64,000 bases of DNA from Martinezella miluonensis. GTDB lineage: Bacteria; Pseudomonadota; Alphaproteobacteria; Rhizobiales; Rhizobiaceae. The stretch is from assembly GCF_900094545.1 (NCBI RefSeq), contig NZ_FMAH01000011.1:62001-126000 (forward strand), read 5' to 3'. Every line of letters begins with the position of its first letter. Positions within the stretch are counted from its first letter, which is position 1. The translations under genes and the position numbers were made by a program. Positions 28,509 through 37,811 of this stretch are shown here, piece by piece. The notes beneath the pieces are model-generated. The model had not been told where the DNA came from and made no database searches. It saw only the letters and a list, made by a program, of their open reading frames with translations.

Positions 28509-29057
28509 TCAGAATGCGGAGGCCGACTGCAATAGCTCTTCGGCATCCTCTCGCTCCATGTCGAAAACCCTTTTGCCGATGGCGAAGCTGAAGCCATTGC
28601 GGGCAAAGGCTGACAGTTCCTTCGTCTTGCGCTTCTCATCAAGATCGCCGCGCCGGAAGGGCCCGAAACCTCGCTTTCTGGCAAAGATGACGGCGGAGTG
28701 GAGATCGTCGACTTCTTCCACTGCCGCGACGACCGTTTCGCCGTCAATGCCTTTGGACGCGAGCCTGAAGGCGATGGCTTTCTTCGATTTGCCGGAGCGA
28801 ACTGCCGAGCGCGTGCTGATCTCGGCATAAGCGACATCATCGAGCACTTTCAGCTCATAGGCGAATTTGACGGCAAAATCGGCAAGCGCCTTGATCTGAG
28901 CGTCGCTGATATCCTCGAACTTCTGTTTCGCTTTTTTGGCGATCGCATCGAACAGCTGCTTCTCCGTCATCATCCGGCGTTCGAGGCGGTAGATCGTGGA
29001 GTTGCGCGCCCAGGAGAGCATGCGGCTTGTCGGCGTTTCATCCATGAAGGGGGGCAT
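28509..29057 (-). CDS. recX: Regulatory protein RecX
   Basis: A 182-residue RecX-type modulator of RecA filaments. The three-helix repeats are visible (DISDAQIKALADFAVKFAYELKVLDDVAYAEISTRSAVRSGKSKKAIAFRL). The match is moderate and the N-terminus (TSRMLSWARNSTIYRLERR) is as in rhizobial RecX proteins. Three in-frame ATGs lie within the first 13 codons and none has a clear ribosome site, so the start is uncertain. recA is not in the window. No LexA box was seen near it. Confidence 0.82.
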   Translation of the reverse strand: MPPFMDETPTSRMLSWARNSTIYRLERRMMTEKQLFDAIAKKAKQKFEDISDAQIKALADFAVKFAYELKVLDDVAYAEISTRSAVRSGKSKKAIAFRLASKGIDGETVVAAVEEVDDLHSAVIFARKRGFGPFRRGDLDEKRKTKELSAFARNGFSFAIGKRVFDMEREDAEELLQSASAF

Positions 29058-29325
29058 TCGGCAAAAGGAGAATCATAACAAAGGGGATCTTAGCGCGGGC
29101 CAAGCGACCCAGGCAACGAATGCGGTTTTCGGCCCAAATTCGCTTGGTAATCATGGGATGATTGGCTATGGTGATAGTGCGGCCGCGGCAATAACACGCC
29201 GAGCGTCGAACCCCATCGACGGTGGAGGCCGTCTCAAGCACCACATTGCTATGGATCACGGAGCCTGCAGCTCTCCCGACCGCTTTGCCGATCGGGGACC
29301 AGCGCTCCGTTCAGAGGAGGCAGGA

Positions 29326-30357
29326 ATGGATTATCGCAAGCTCGGCCCAAGCGGGGCCGTCGTCACGGCCTATTGCCTTGGCACCATGACTTTCGGCGCG
29401 GAAGCGGACGAGGCGGCGTCACATAGGCTTCTTGACGATTATTTCGCATGGGGCGGCAATTTCATCGACACCGCCGACGTCTATAGCGCCGGCAAGTCGG
29501 AGGCGATCATCGGCCGCTGGCTGAAGGCCCGTCCGACCGAGGCCCGCCAGGCCGTCATCGCCACCAAAGGCCGGTTCCCGATGGGCACGGGACCGAACGA
29601 CCTCGGACTTTCGCGCCGGCATCTCGGTCAGGCGCTGGACGATTCCCTGCACCGTCTCGGCATCGAGCACATCGATCTCTACCAAATACATGCCTGGGAT
29701 GCCTTGACGCCGATCGAGGAAACGCTTCGCTTTCTGGACGATGCAGTGCGCGCCGGCAAGATCGGCTATTACGGCTTTTCCAACTATGTCGGCTGGCATA
29801 TCGCCAAGGCAGCCGAGATCGCCAAGGCGCGTGGATACACACGCCCAGTCACGCTGCAGCCGCAATACAATCTGCTTGTTCGCGACATCGAGCTTGAGAT
29901 CGTCGATGCCTGCCTGGATGCCGGCATAGGCCTGCTTCCATGGTCGCCGCTCGGCGGCGGCTGGCTGACGGGCAAATACAAGCGCGATGAAACGCCGACC
30001 GGCGCCACCCGGCTTGGCGAAAATCCCAATCGCGGCAGCGAATCCTTTGCGCCGCGTAATGCGCAGGAACGGACTTGGGCAATCATTGCGGCCGTGGAAG
30101 AGATCGCCACGGCGCGCGGCGTCTCGATGGCGCAGGTGGCGCTTGCCTGGACGGCGGCGCGGCCAGCCATCAGGTCGGTCATTCTTGGTGCGCGCACGCC
30201 GGAGCAGCTTGCCGACAATCTCGGCGCCGCCGAACTGAAGCTATCCGAGGCGGAGATGGATAGGCTGAACGAAATCAGCGCACCCCAGCCCGCCGCCTAT
30301 CCCTACGGCGAAAGCGGCCGGAACCAGCGCCATCGCAAGATCGAGGGCGGCCGGTGA
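29326..30357 (+). CDS. Aldo/keto reductase (AKR12/YajO-like)
   Basis: A 343-residue TIM-barrel NADPH oxidoreductase. The catalytic Asp-Tyr pair is in FIDTADVYSAGKSE (~residues 45-60), the Lys in VIATKGRFPMG, and the His in YQIHAWDALTPIEET. The NADPH-binding region near the C-terminus (SVILGARTPEQLADNL) is standard. The start at 29326 has a strong AGGAGG six bases upstream; earlier in-frame sequence does not match the family. The 268 bases before it show nothing coding. Substrate unknown; probably sugars, methylglyoxal or xenobiotic aldehydes. Confidence 0.92.
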   Translation: MDYRKLGPSGAVVTAYCLGTMTFGAEADEAASHRLLDDYFAWGGNFIDTADVYSAGKSEAIIGRWLKARPTEARQAVIATKGRFPMGTGPNDLGLSRRHLGQALDDSLHRLGIEHIDLYQIHAWDALTPIEETLRFLDDAVRAGKIGYYGFSNYVGWHIAKAAEIAKARGYTRPVTLQPQYNLLVRDIELEIVDACLDAGIGLLPWSPLGGGWLTGKYKRDETPTGATRLGENPNRGSESFAPRNAQERTWAIIAAVEEIATARGVSMAQVALAWTAARPAIRSVILGARTPEQLADNLGAAELKLSEAEMDRLNEISAPQPAAYPYGESGRNQRHRKIEGGR

Positions 30358-30361
30358 AGAT

Positions 30362-30401
30362 AAATTTGGCGGCGGAGCGACACCACCTCTGCCGCCAATT
30401 T
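30362..30401. terminator. Terminator hairpin between convergent aldo/keto reductases
   Basis: AAATTTGGCGGC and GCCGCCAATTT pair with a single bulge around a 17-nt loop in the 82-base gap. A-rich and T-rich flanks allow it to work in both directions. Confidence 0.65.
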
Positions 30402-30439
30402 CTCGTCATGGCGATTTCGGAGAGCTGCAAGCTCTCCGC

Positions 30440-31477
30440 TCAGACCAGAGGCGGATTGAGCCTGGCAAACCCCTCCTGCCGCCGATACGGAAAATAAGGA
30501 TAGGGTGCTGCAACAGCACTGACTTTATCCAGCTTTTCGATCTGCTCCTTGGAAAGCGTCCAGCCGACCGCCTCGAGGTTTTGCCGCAACTGTTCTTCAT
30601 TGCGCGCACCGATGATGACGCTTGCGACCGTCGGCCGGCTCAGCAGCCAATTGATCGCGATCTGCGGCACGCTCTTGCCGGTTTCGGCGGCAATCTCGTC
30701 AAGTACATCGACAATATCGAACAGCTTTTCGTCATCGACCGGCGGCCCGAAAGATGCCGTTTCGTGCAGGCGGCTGGTTTCTGGCAGCGGATGACCGCGC
30801 CGAATCTTTCCCGTCAACCTGCCCCATGCCAGCGGGCTCCAGACCAGCGCGCCGACATTCTGATCTGCACCCAGCGGCATCAGTTCCCATTCGTAGTCAC
30901 GACCGGCAAGCGAATAATAGACCTGATGCGCGACATAACGCGCGTAGGACTGCCGCTCCGAGACGGCAAGGGATTTCATCAGCTCCCAGCCGGAGAAATT
31001 CGAAGCACCGACGTAGCGGATCTTGCCCGCCTTCACGAGGCCATCAAGTGTGGAAAGCGTCTCTTCGATGGGCGTCGAGGCATCAAAGGCATGGAGTTGC
31101 AGCAGGTCGATATAGTCTGTGCCGAGGCGATGCAAAGCTGCATCGACCGCCTTGATCAGCCGGGAGCGCGAGGCGCCCCAGTCGGCCGGTCCATCCCCCA
31201 TCGGCAATGCGGTCTTGGTCGAAATCAGCACGGCGTCTCGCCTGCCGCGGATCGCCTGCCCAAGGATCTCCTCGGAGGCGCCGGCCGAATAGACATCGGC
31301 AGTGTCGAACAGATTGAGGCCGGCTTCGAGGCAGATGTCGATGAGACGGCGGGCCTCCGTCGCATCGGTCGTTCCCCAGGCGCTGAATAGCGGGCCGCTG
31401 CCGCCGAACGTACCGGCCCCGAAGCTCAGCACGGGTACTTTCAAACCGGAAGCACCAAGATTTCTGTAGTCCATCAT
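30440..31477 (-). CDS. Aldo/keto reductase
   Basis: A 345-residue aldo/keto reductase related to the one at 29326 but with a different N-terminus (MMDYRNLGASGLKVPVLSFGAGTFGG). Active-site motifs: NLFDTADVYSAGASEE, LISTKTALPMG and LQLHAFDASTPIEET. ASVIIGARNEEQLRQNL is the NADPH region. AAAGGAG precedes two tandem ATGs (31477 and 31474). It is divergent from a LysR regulator 90 bases away, the usual sign of control by that regulator. Substrate unknown. Confidence 0.92.
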   Translation of the reverse strand: MMDYRNLGASGLKVPVLSFGAGTFGGSGPLFSAWGTTDATEARRLIDICLEAGLNLFDTADVYSAGASEEILGQAIRGRRDAVLISTKTALPMGDGPADWGASRSRLIKAVDAALHRLGTDYIDLLQLHAFDASTPIEETLSTLDGLVKAGKIRYVGASNFSGWELMKSLAVSERQSYARYVAHQVYYSLAGRDYEWELMPLGADQNVGALVWSPLAWGRLTGKIRRGHPLPETSRLHETASFGPPVDDEKLFDIVDVLDEIAAETGKSVPQIAINWLLSRPTVASVIIGARNEEQLRQNLEAVGWTLSKEQIEKLDKVSAVAAPYPYFPYRRQEGFARLNPPLV

Positions 31478-31567
31478 CGATCTCCTTTGCTGTCCTGAAT
31501 AGATAGACGCCTCAACTTCGTTGATATAGATTGCCGGAAAGAAACTGTTTTATGACTTGAATTCATC

Positions 31568-32470
31568 ATGAGCCGTCAGGATATCAATCGCTCCGGGGAA
31601 ATGGAGGTCTTCGTCCGTGCCGTGGAGCTTGGCGGCTTCACCGCGGCAGCAACAGCCTGCCGCATGACGCCCTCGGCCGTCAGCAAGCTCGTCACGAGGC
31701 TGGAGAAGCGTCTTGGCGCACGCCTCATCAATCGTTCGACCAGACGCCTGCAATTGACGCCGGAAGGCTGTGGCTTCTACGAGCGCAGCGTCGCAATCCT
31801 TGCCGATATGGCAGAGGCGGAACGCCACGCTTCGGCGGGAGAGCAGGTTGCGGGGCATATCCGCATCAACACCAGCGGCTCTTTCGGCAATCACGTATTT
31901 GCCCCACTCATCCCGTCCTTTATGGCGCTCTATCCGGATGTCTCGCTCGAACTCGTGCACACCGACCGGGTCGTGGATCTGCTGGAAGAGCGGGCGGATG
32001 TCGCAATTCGCACCGGGCCGCTCAAGAGTTCGAGCCTTACCGCCCGCAAACTCGGCACGACGCGAAAAATGATCGTTGCATCGCCGGATTATCTGCGGCG
32101 GCACGGCGTTCCCAGCTCGCCGGCGGAGCTTGAAACGCATTGCCGCATCGGCTTTTCCTACTCTCGTGCGGTGGAAGGTTGGCCCCTGAGACTAGGCAGC
32201 CAGACAATGACACTTCCTGCGGCGCGCGGCATACAGGTCGGTGACGGCGAGGCCATGCGCCATCTGGCGCTGGCGGGCGCAGGTCTTGCACGCCTCCCTG
32301 CCTTTACCGTCAAATCCGATATTGAAGCCGGTCGACTAACGCCTGTCCTGGAAGAGCTCAATCCCGGTGATGTCGAGGAATTCTATGCCGTTTATATCGG
32401 CCAGGGTGGCCCGCTGCCAGCGCGCGTGCGGACGCTTCTGGAGTTCCTGCGCGAGAATGTCAGGCTTTGA
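31568..32470 (+). CDS. LysR-family transcriptional regulator
   Basis: A 300-residue regulator of the CrgA/YafC-type LysR group. The helix-turn-helix is at residues ~8-65 (FVRAVELGGFTAAATACRMTPSAVSKLVTRLEKRLGARLINRSTRRLQLT), followed by a linker helix and a periplasmic-binding-protein-like effector domain (HIRINTSGSFGNHVFAPLIPSF). Members near oxidoreductases often control those genes in response to electrophiles; here the divergent aldo/keto reductase is the likely target. Confidence 0.94.
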   Translation: MSRQDINRSGEMEVFVRAVELGGFTAAATACRMTPSAVSKLVTRLEKRLGARLINRSTRRLQLTPEGCGFYERSVAILADMAEAERHASAGEQVAGHIRINTSGSFGNHVFAPLIPSFMALYPDVSLELVHTDRVVDLLEERADVAIRTGPLKSSSLTARKLGTTRKMIVASPDYLRRHGVPSSPAELETHCRIGFSYSRAVEGWPLRLGSQTMTLPAARGIQVGDGEAMRHLALAGAGLARLPAFTVKSDIEAGRLTPVLEELNPGDVEEFYAVYIGQGGPLPARVRTLLEFLRENVRL

Positions 32471-32474
32471 AAAA

Positions 32475-32499
32475 CGGTGCGGCCTATTGGGCCGCACCG
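32475..32499. terminator. Strong bidirectional terminator hairpin
   Basis: CGGTGCGGCC and GGCCGCACCG form a perfect 10-bp stem with a TATTG loop between the lysR stop and the convergent peroxiredoxin stop. An AAAA run flanks the left side, giving a T-run for leftward transcripts. Confidence 0.75.
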
Positions 32500-32530
32500 C
32501 ATTGATGAATGCGGTTGTCGTTACTCCCGC

Positions 32531-33190
32531 TCAGGCAGTCGGCTGACGGGTCTTGCGCAGATAAGGCAATACAGTATCGAACGAACCGAAACGCGTAATT
32601 GCGTCCTCGTTGGAAACGGCGGCGGTGATGATGACATCCTCACCTTGCTGCCAGTTGGCCGGAGTTGCGACCTGATGCTTGGCCGTAAGCTGGATCGAGT
32701 CGATGGCGCGGAGAATTTCGCCGAAGTTGCGGCCCGTGGTCATCGGATAGGTGAGGATCAGCTTGATCTTCTTGTCCGGGCCGATGACGAAGACGGAGCG
32801 AACGGTGGCGTTGTCGGCCGGCGTGCGTCCTTCCGAGCTTTCGCCGGCACCGGCCGGCAGCATGTCATAGAGCTTGGCAACCTTGAGATCCTTGTCGCCG
32901 ATCAGCGGATATTCGACGTCGAAGCCGGTCGCCGTTCTGATATCGCTCTTCCATTTGACATGGCTTTCGACCGGGTCGACCGAAATACCGATGACCTTGA
33001 CGCCGCGCTTGGCGAATTCCTGCTCCAGACCTGCCATTGCACCGAGTTCGGTCGTGCAGACAGGCGTGAAGTTCTTCGGATGGGAGAACAGAACGGCCCA
33101 GCCGTTGCCAATCCAATCGTGGAACTGAAGTTCGCCCTGCGTCGTCTCGGCGGAGAAATCCGGAGCGATGTCATTGATACGCAAACTCAT
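32531..33190 (-). CDS. 1-Cys peroxiredoxin (Prx6-type)
   Basis: A 219-residue thiol peroxidase reducing H2O2 and organic peroxides. The peroxidatic Cys45 lies in HPKNFTPVCTTELG with the supporting Thr42. It is the only cysteine, so there is no resolving Cys and the enzyme is 1-Cys. The long C-terminal dimerisation arm (GEDVIITAAVSNEDA) is diagnostic of Prx6. ATG 33190 is preceded by GGGAGG, while the extra upstream codons add nothing recognisable. Single gene between terminators. Confidence 0.95.
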   Translation of the reverse strand: MSLRINDIAPDFSAETTQGELQFHDWIGNGWAVLFSHPKNFTPVCTTELGAMAGLEQEFAKRGVKVIGISVDPVESHVKWKSDIRTATGFDVEYPLIGDKDLKVAKLYDMLPAGAGESSEGRTPADNATVRSVFVIGPDKKIKLILTYPMTTGRNFGEILRAIDSIQLTAKHQVATPANWQQGEDVIITAAVSNEDAITRFGSFDTVLPYLRKTRQPTA

Positions 33191-33306
33191 CACATTACCT
33201 CCCAAATAAAAGCCTCACCGCGTGTCGTGGACAGCGGGCAGAGGACATGGTCAAAAGAGCCGCGGCAGTACAATGGCGCTGAATGCACGGTGTGAAAAGC
33301 CCTCTT

Positions 33307-33891
33307 TCAAGCCGAGGCGGCAACTGTCGCCGAAAAACCTTGGGGCTTGCGATGTCTCGCGCGCGCCTTCAACGCTTCGAGAAAGCCATAACCGCTTGGC
33401 CACCGTCCAAATCCGCTCGCAATATTGATGTGTCCGGCAAGGCCGATGTTGCGGACATCGGAATTCCAAAGCCGCCCGAACATGGTCAGCCGGTCGAGCG
33501 TCATATAGATATCGTTCAGGCTCCCGACTGTGATGCTGGGAAAAGGCAATGCCTCCGTTGGCATCGTGCCGAAGGAAAGATGGCCGGCGTGCAGCCTTTC
33601 GGTGACCGGAATATCGCAGGGCGCAACGAGAAGCGCGCCTTTCACCCTTCGCGCAGCCGGACGCCCCGCCAATCTGGCCGCCAGCAGGCAACCCAGGCTA
33701 TGGGCGACAAGATAGGCTTCACCGGCATCCTCGAGCGCCGCCTCGAGGTTTTCCATCCAGCAACCGAAATAGGGAAAATCCCAGTCGGCTTGCTCGACAA
33801 GCCGGACGTCGGGCTTATCCTGCAGCCAATAGCGCTGCCAATGCCCTTCACCCGATCCGAACAATCCGGGCACGATGAGTACTCTGCTCAT
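33307..33891 (-). CDS. RBBP9/YdeN-family alpha/beta hydrolase
   Basis: A 194-residue serine hydrolase of the RBBP9/YdeN family. MSRVLIVPGLFGSGEGHWQRYW is the typical N-terminus, and AHSLGCLLA holds the nucleophile Ser. GHINIASGFGRWP provides the catalytic His, with an Asp expected in VGSLNDIYM. The start at 33891 is where family similarity begins; the longer frame adds low-quality sequence. Physiological substrate unknown. A 58-residue orphan gene follows upstream on the same strand. Confidence 0.88.
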   Translation of the reverse strand: MSRVLIVPGLFGSGEGHWQRYWLQDKPDVRLVEQADWDFPYFGCWMENLEAALEDAGEAYLVAHSLGCLLAARLAGRPAARRVKGALLVAPCDIPVTERLHAGHLSFGTMPTEALPFPSITVGSLNDIYMTLDRLTMFGRLWNSDVRNIGLAGHINIASGFGRWPSGYGFLEALKARARHRKPQGFSATVAASA

Positions 33892-33949
33892 GATATCCTC
33901 GCAGCCGATTTCGGCGAGACCCGCAATACGAAGCCGGTGGCGCCTTCGT

Positions 33950-34126
33950 TCAATACCAGGGCGCCGGCGTGGAGCACCAATAATAGAGTTCGTAATCGCG
34001 GGCCGAAGGCTCCCGGTCGTAGCTTGCGACAAACGTCTCGTGTGTGGGTGCGGGACTGCCCTTCCGCTTACTCAACGGAGACAAGCCGAAGATCGTCTTC
34101 AGGCGACTGATGATATTCGATGTCAT
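33950..34126 (-). CDS. Small conserved-looking protein of unknown function
   Basis: A 58-residue open frame (MTSNIISRLKTIFGLSPLSKRKG...) starting at ATG 34126 behind an excellent GGAGGG eight bases upstream; ATG 34138 is less likely. The N-terminal ~20 residues are a basic amphipathic helix. The C-terminus is aromatic-rich and acidic (ARDYELYYWCSTPAPWY). I do not recognise a family. The ribosome site, coherent codon use and tidy fit between neighbours on the same strand support a real gene. Confidence 0.55.
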   Translation of the reverse strand: MTSNIISRLKTIFGLSPLSKRKGSPAPTHETFVASYDREPSARDYELYYWCSTPAPWY

Positions 34127-34187
34127 GCAACCCTCCATCTCGTTGAATTTAAAATTGAAAACCTGCCGGTCGAACCGGCGTTGCTCG

Positions 34188-34748
34188 CTATTCAGCGGCC
34201 GCCAGCACCGTCACCCGATGCGGAAAGAAGGCGGCCAACTCGCCGACGACCTCATTGATCCGGTTGGAAAGCTGTTCGGAGGAAACCCTGTAATCGGTGA
34301 AATCGCGATCCGCAGCATAGACCGCGGTCGGCAGCGTGTGGGCCATGAAGAAGCCGAAGAGCGGCCGCAGCTGGTGCTCCACCATCAACGCATGCCGGTC
34401 GCCGCCGCCGGTCGCGGTGATGATGATCGGCTTGGCGCGCAGCTCATGCGGATCGATAAGGTCGATGAGATGCTTGAAGAGCCCGGGATAGGATCCCTTG
34501 AAAGTGGGTGAACCGATGATCAGCGCGTCCGACGAGACGATATCGTCAATCACGTTCTTCGCCTGAGCGTCGAGATCCTTGCGCCATTGCGCCACCCCGA
34601 GCGAAGAACCGACATCGTGCAGGTCGTAAACCTTGCTGGTAAATCCGTAGCGGTCGCCCGCCAGACCGGCGACGGTCTGGACCAGTGCGTAGGTCTTGGA
34701 CGGACGGTTGAAGCTGCCGGCAATGCCGACCAATTTAGGCGCACTCAT
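34188..34748 (-). CDS. NADPH-dependent FMN reductase (MsuE/SsuE-like)
   Basis: A 186-residue flavodoxin-fold reductase. GIAGSFNRPSKTYALV near residue 8 is the phosphate-binding loop, and IIGSPTFKGSYPGLFKHLIDLI is the conserved flavin/NADPH stretch (residues ~77-98). The start at 34748 is preceded by GGAAAGG at good spacing. FMN reductases of this size usually supply reduced flavin to a monooxygenase, but no sulphonate monooxygenase lies nearby, so the partner is unknown. It is divergent from the binding-protein gene across ~400 bases. Confidence 0.88.
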   Translation of the reverse strand: MSAPKLVGIAGSFNRPSKTYALVQTVAGLAGDRYGFTSKVYDLHDVGSSLGVAQWRKDLDAQAKNVIDDIVSSDALIIGSPTFKGSYPGLFKHLIDLIDPHELRAKPIIITATGGGDRHALMVEHQLRPLFGFFMAHTLPTAVYAADRDFTDYRVSSEQLSNRINEVVGELAAFFPHRVTVLAAAE

Positions 34749-35154
34749 TTTCATCCCTTTCCGAACGTCGGACATGTGTTCGATAGTGCGAATATTGTCC
34801 ACAAATTTTGTAGATTAAAAGAAACAGCCATCTCTCAGTTCCACCGAAAGGGGAAATCTGTTTCCTGCATCGGGACCGCTTGGATCAGCCTTGCCTATCA
34901 GGCCGAGGCGCCTTGGCGACCGATCGCTCAAAGTCATTTCCTGTGGGAAAGCTAAAAAACTTCATGCCGCCAACGCATGACCGGGACACGCATATGGCAG
35001 TAATCCCCACGCATCCCGACCGTGACGGTTGATCGGGATTGGCCCCGGCATAGCCTTGACGCAGCCGAGGTATCGCAAAGCGAAGGGAAACAGTCGGCGG
35101 GTTCTGCCGCGACGCCCTTCCGCAACAGCAACATCAGGACCTTGGGGGTCTTAA
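34749..35154. other. Non-coding divergent region
   Basis: About 400 bases between divergent genes with no gene I can support. ACAAATTTTGT at 34801-34811 is a short near-palindrome close to the FMN reductase promoter. Nothing else stands out. Confidence 0.5.
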
Positions 35155-36150
35155 ATGAGAAAGCATATCGCTGCCGCCGTCTTCGCTGCAGCACTCTATA
35201 CCTTTGCCGGCGCCGCACATGCCGATTGCGGCTCGGTCTCAATCGCCGAAATGAACTGGGCGTCGGCCGGCGTTGCGGCAAATGTCGACAAGATCATCCT
35301 CCGGGAAGGTTATGGCTGCTCGGTCGACCTTGTCACCGGCGATACGCTGCCGACCTTCACCGCCATGAACGAAAAGGGCCAGCCCGACGTCGCGCCGGAG
35401 CTTTGGATCAATGCGGTGCGCACGCCGCTGGATCAGGCCGTTTCCGAGGGCAGGCTGGTTATCGCGGCCGGCATTCTTTCCGAAGGCGGCCAGGACGGCT
35501 GGTGGATTCCGAAATTCCTGGCCGACGCCCATCCCGAAATCAAGACCGTCCAGCAGGCATTGGAACATCCCGAGTTCTTCCCCTCGCCGAATGATCCGAA
35601 GAAGGGCGTCATCTACAATTGCCCGCCCGGCTGGCAATGCCAGGCCTCGCTCGGCAATCTTTTCCGGGCGCTCGATGGCGAGAAAAAGGGATTTGAAATC
35701 GTCGAAACAGGTTCTGCCGCCGCGCTCGACGGTACGATCGCCAATGCCTTCGAGAGGAAGACCGGCTGGCTCGGCTATTACTGGTCGCCAACCGCAATCC
35801 TCGGCAAGTACCCGATGGTACGCTTGTCTTTCGGCGTTCCCCACGACAAGGCCGAATGGGATGCCTGCACCTCGGTGATCGATTGCGCCAACCCGAAGGT
35901 CAACTCCTACCCCGTCTCGGAAGTCTTTACCGTCGTCACCAAGCAATTCGCCGAGAAAGCCGGGGTCGCTGCGGACTATCTGAAGAAGCGGAAATGGACG
36001 AATGATGTGGTGAACAGCGTCCTTGCATGGCAGACGGATAATCAGGGCACCAATGAAGATACTGCGAAGTATTTTCTGAAGACCCATGAGGACATCTGGA
36101 CGACTTGGGTCAGTCCGGAAATCGCCCAGAAGGTGAAGGCTTCTCTCTAA
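35155..36150 (+). CDS. Glycine betaine/choline-type ABC substrate-binding protein (orphan)
   Basis: A 331-residue periplasmic OpuAC/ProX-family binding protein. Residues 1-23 are a signal peptide (AGAAHA-DC). Conserved features: SIAEMNWASAGVAANVDKIIL, PELWINAVR and GWLGYYWSPTAIL, with aromatic residues typical of quaternary-amine binding. Four or more cysteines in the mature part (YNCPPGWQC, ACTSVIDC) suggest disulphides. No permease or ATPase gene is adjacent, so it must use a transporter encoded elsewhere. GGGGG lies nine bases before the ATG. A hairpin follows the stop. Confidence 0.92.
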   Translation: MRKHIAAAVFAAALYTFAGAAHADCGSVSIAEMNWASAGVAANVDKIILREGYGCSVDLVTGDTLPTFTAMNEKGQPDVAPELWINAVRTPLDQAVSEGRLVIAAGILSEGGQDGWWIPKFLADAHPEIKTVQQALEHPEFFPSPNDPKKGVIYNCPPGWQCQASLGNLFRALDGEKKGFEIVETGSAAALDGTIANAFERKTGWLGYYWSPTAILGKYPMVRLSFGVPHDKAEWDACTSVIDCANPKVNSYPVSEVFTVVTKQFAEKAGVAADYLKKRKWTNDVVNSVLAWQTDNQGTNEDTAKYFLKTHEDIWTTWVSPEIAQKVKASL

Positions 36151-36163
36151 GAGAACAACCCCG

Positions 36164-36188
36164 GCGACGCGACACACGATCGCGTCGC
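36164..36188 (+). terminator. Hairpin after the binding-protein gene
   Basis: GCGACGCG and CGCGTCGC form an 8-bp stem with a 9-nt loop, 14 bases after the stop. No T-run, so the termination strength is uncertain. Confidence 0.5.
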
Positions 36189-36360
36189 TACCCCGTATGC
36201 CATGCTCGCATGCGATCCCGTGAGCTGACCTGGATAATACGACGAAAAAACTGGCTCCAGGGGGTGGGCAGAAAAACAAAGCACGCTATCTGATGCATAT
36301 GAGTGGGGAGACATATTAGGTCGATGGAGGAGATAATCCGGCACATGGAAGAGGCTTCTC

Positions 36361-37803
36361 ATGCGTAAATCTGTCTTGAATGCTCTTGGACAACCACTTT
36401 ACTACAGCGACTCATCGACTGGTTTCTTTTCCGCTACCGGCTCGGGTCCGGTGCTCAACGGTACCGCCGGCAACGACTCCATGTGGGGCGACGCCTCCGT
36501 CAATGTGACGATGACGGGCGGTACCGGCGACGATATCTATTATCTCTATTCCAGCATCAACCGCGCCTATGAAGCGCCCAACGCCGGTATCGACACCATC
36601 AACACCTGGATGGATTACACGCTGCCTGCCAATTTCGAAAATCTCACGGTGACGGGCAACAATCGTCATGCCTATGGCAATGATGCCGACAATATCATCA
36701 CAGGCGGCAGTGGCAGCCAGACGATCGACGGCGGCGCCGGCAACGACGTGCTCACCGGCGGCGGCGGCGCCGATACCTTTATCATCACCAAGGGCAATGG
36801 CAGCGACCTCATCACCGATTTCAGCGACGACGACAAGGTCAGGCTCAATCAGTATGCCTTGACGTCATTCGATCAGGTCGTCAGCCATTCCACCCAGGAA
36901 GGTGCCAATGTCCGGCTCGATCTCGGCAATGGCGAAAGCCTGGTCCTCGCCAACAAGACCGTCTCCGATCTTCACGCAGACCAGTTCCAGCTCGGGCTTG
37001 ACAGATCGTCGCTGACGCAGACCTTTTCGGACGATTTCAATACGCTTTCGCTGCACCAGGGAACCCAAGGCACCTGGGATGCGAAATATTCCTGGGCGCC
37101 GGAAAAGGGCAGCAGCCTGAACGGCGAGTTGCAATGGTATGTCAATCCAGCCTACGGGCCGACGGCATCCGCAAACCCGTTTTCCGTCTCCGACGGCATC
37201 CTGACGATCACGGCAAAACAAACCCCGGATGCATTGAAATCGATCGTTGAGAACCATGATTATACGTCAGGCATTCTGACCACTCATTCTACCTTCTCTC
37301 AGACCTACGGTTATTTCGAAATGCGGGCGGAGATGCCGCATAACCAGGGCGTCTGGCCTGCTTTCTGGCTGCTGCCGGAGGACGGATCCTGGCCGCCGGA
37401 ACTCGACGTGGTGGAAATGCGCGGGCAAAATCCCGATACGGTCAACGTGACGGTTCATTCGAATGCCACCGGTCAGCACACGATGAATTCGATCCCGGTC
37501 GAGGTACCGAGCACCGACGGTTTCCACAATTACGGCGTGCTCTGGGAAAAGGATCAGATCGTCTGGTATTTCGACGACGTTGCGGTCGCCCATGCCGCTA
37601 CGCCTGCCGATATGCACAGCCCGATGTATATGCTGGTCGACCTCGCCGTCGGCGGCGTGGCGGGCACTCCGACGGACGGGCTGCCGAACGGATCCGAGAT
37701 GAAGATCGACTACATCAAGGCTTATTCGCTGGACGACCATGCCGCCCAGCTCGCCGCTTCAACCCATTCCACCCATACGACGGCGACGGACTGGCACATC
37801 TAA
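36361..37803 (+). CDS. Secreted GH16 endo-beta-glycanase with RTX repeats (ExsH-like)
   Basis: A 480-residue enzyme without Sec signal. Residues ~30-160 carry RTX calcium-binding nonapeptides (GGSGSQTIDGGAGNDVLTGG at 115-134 and related repeats). Residues ~220-455 form a GH16 domain with the catalytic motif ELDVVE: Glu347 nucleophile, Asp349, Glu352 acid/base. Rhizobial ExsH and related glycanases are exported by the PrsD-PrsE type I system and trim nascent acidic exopolysaccharide such as succinoglycan. In the Sinorhizobium ExsH I recall, the glycanase sits first and the repeats later, so the order here may be unusual. Its likely exporter lies just downstream, convergent. The substrate is inferred. 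Confidence 0.9.
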   Translation: MRKSVLNALGQPLYYSDSSTGFFSATGSGPVLNGTAGNDSMWGDASVNVTMTGGTGDDIYYLYSSINRAYEAPNAGIDTINTWMDYTLPANFENLTVTGNNRHAYGNDADNIITGGSGSQTIDGGAGNDVLTGGGGADTFIITKGNGSDLITDFSDDDKVRLNQYALTSFDQVVSHSTQEGANVRLDLGNGESLVLANKTVSDLHADQFQLGLDRSSLTQTFSDDFNTLSLHQGTQGTWDAKYSWAPEKGSSLNGELQWYVNPAYGPTASANPFSVSDGILTITAKQTPDALKSIVENHDYTSGILTTHSTFSQTYGYFEMRAEMPHNQGVWPAFWLLPEDGSWPPELDVVEMRGQNPDTVNVTVHSNATGQHTMNSIPVEVPSTDGFHNYGVLWEKDQIVWYFDDVAVAHAATPADMHSPMYMLVDLAVGGVAGTPTDGLPNGSEMKIDYIKAYSLDDHAAQLAASTHSTHTTATDWHI

Positions 37804-37811
37804 AGACGACA

